NCBI GenBank assembly: GCA_030043395.1
Contig: JASHXW010000294.1
Span: forward strand, 1 to 5,374
DNA: 5,374 nt
Direction: 5' to 3'
Origin: Streptosporangiaceae bacterium
Lineage (GTDB): Bacteria > Actinomycetota > Actinomycetes > Streptosporangiales > Streptosporangiaceae
Of the stretch, positions 4,878 through 5,374 are shown in pieces (position 1 is the stretch's first letter; every line of letters starts with the position of its first letter). The position numbers and the translations under genes are program-made. The notes beneath the pieces are model-generated. The model was given only the letters and a program-made list of their open reading frames with translations. It did no database searches and was not told the origin of the DNA.

Positions 4878-5374
4878 GTGAACGGCTCTACGCGCGTGGT
4901 CATCCAGGCAGGCTGGGTCGTACCGGTCGATCCGCCCTTCAGGCTGATTCGCGACGGCCAGGTAGTGATCGAGAACGGCCGCATAGTGTCGGTAGGCCCG
5001 GCAGCCGGCAGTTCCGAGAACTCGGCGCAGGTACTGCGCTTCCCTGGCCACGCGCTCCTGCCTGGCCTGGTGAACGTCCACACGCACGTTGCCGGCAGCC
5101 TGTTCCGCGGCCTGACCGAGGACCGGCCCGACGGCTTCTACGGGCTTGCCCTTCCCATGGAGTACCACCTCGGCGAGGAGGCGACCTACTTGCTCAGCCG
5201 GGTGGGCATCGCCGAGGTCCTGCTCGCGGGCTGCACGGTGATCCACGAGATCTACCATCACCCGGCCGCCACGGCCCGGGCGGCAGCGGAGCTGGGGATC
5301 AGGGCACAGCTCGCCAGTAAGGTGTTCGACACCGACTTGGCCAGCATCGGCCGCGGACAGCGGACGGCCGTGCC
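4878..5374 (+). CDS. Amidohydrolase-superfamily protein, N-terminal part (3' truncated by window)
   Basis: 165 codons are visible from a GTG with a strong ribosome binding site, and the frame is open at the window end. Residues 7-55 form the small beta-sandwich typical of the composite domain (VVIQAGWVVPVD, GQVVIENGRIVSVGP). PGLVNVHTHVAGSLFRGL (62-79) is then the metal-binding entry of the barrel, with H68 and H70 as the first two metal ligands. LLAGCTVIHEIYHHP (115-129) matches the strand 'G-x-T-x-x-x-D/E' of the ATZ/TRZ, cytosine/guanine and S-adenosylhomocysteine deaminase-like branch. Such enzymes remove ammonia or another leaving group from heterocyclic rings using one divalent metal. 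The later metal ligands (His, His, Asp) and substrate residues are outside the window, so deaminase against other hydrolase is undecided. Next to an NCS1 permease, a nucleobase-like substrate is a reasonable inference. Confidence 0.88.
   Translation, partial: MNGSTRVVIQAGWVVPVDPPFRLIRDGQVVIENGRIVSVGPAAGSSENSAQVLRFPGHALLPGLVNVHTHVAGSLFRGLTEDRPDGFYGLALPMEYHLGEEATYLLSRVGIAEVLLAGCTVIHEIYHHPAATARAAAELGIRAQLASKVFDTDLASIGRGQRTAV

Noticed and set aside
4734..5261. 175-codon minus-strand open frame opposite the amidohydrolase
   Set aside because: It is antisense to the metal-binding region of the amidohydrolase and covers the terminator hairpin, with no domain of its own.

Overview
The window is GC-rich with strong third-position G/C bias, frequent GTG starts and overlapping genes. 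This points to an actinomycete (Actinomycetota), though the sequence alone does not fix the genus. No rRNA, tRNA, CRISPR array, insertion sequence or integrase is visible. No gene-free stretch exceeds 300 bases.

Layout. (1) Positions 1-194 hold the 3' end of a class I SAM-dependent methyltransferase gene on the plus strand. (2) Positions 233-852, minus strand, hold a Phd/VapB-type antitoxin and a VapC-type PIN-domain toxin overlapping by ATGA. The toxin looks intact. The antitoxin lacks a normal N-terminus, and degraded remains of one seem to lie just upstream. (3) Positions 853-1012 form a divergent intergenic region with two adjacent AACGTT-cored palindromes, which look like operators, and a possible plus-strand promoter. 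(4) Positions 1013-4737 form a tight plus-strand operon: a small cupin, the two halves of a split transketolase, and an NCS1-family (purine/cytosine/hydantoin-type) permease. (5) A very strong hairpin at 4746-4800 follows the permease. (6) Positions 4878-5374 hold the first 165 codons of an amidohydrolase of the ATZ/TRZ, cytosine/guanine deaminase-like superfamily, cut by the window edge.

How the genes may work together. The NCS1 permease and amidohydrolase suggest import and then deamination or hydrolysis of a nucleobase-like or other N-heterocyclic compound. The split transketolase would move a two-carbon ketol unit, and the cupin could be a small metal enzyme or sugar/ligand-binding protein. 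I do not recognise this combination as a characterised pathway. The most notable molecular detail is in the transketolase C-terminal subunit. It keeps the catalytic Glu and the Arg/Ser/Arg set expected to hold phosphate, but two substrate-pocket positions are changed: the His equivalent to E. coli TktA H461 is Tyr, and the GED motif carrying D469 is GMT. This suggests an acceptor different from the usual sugar phosphates. The substrate and pathway remain inference.
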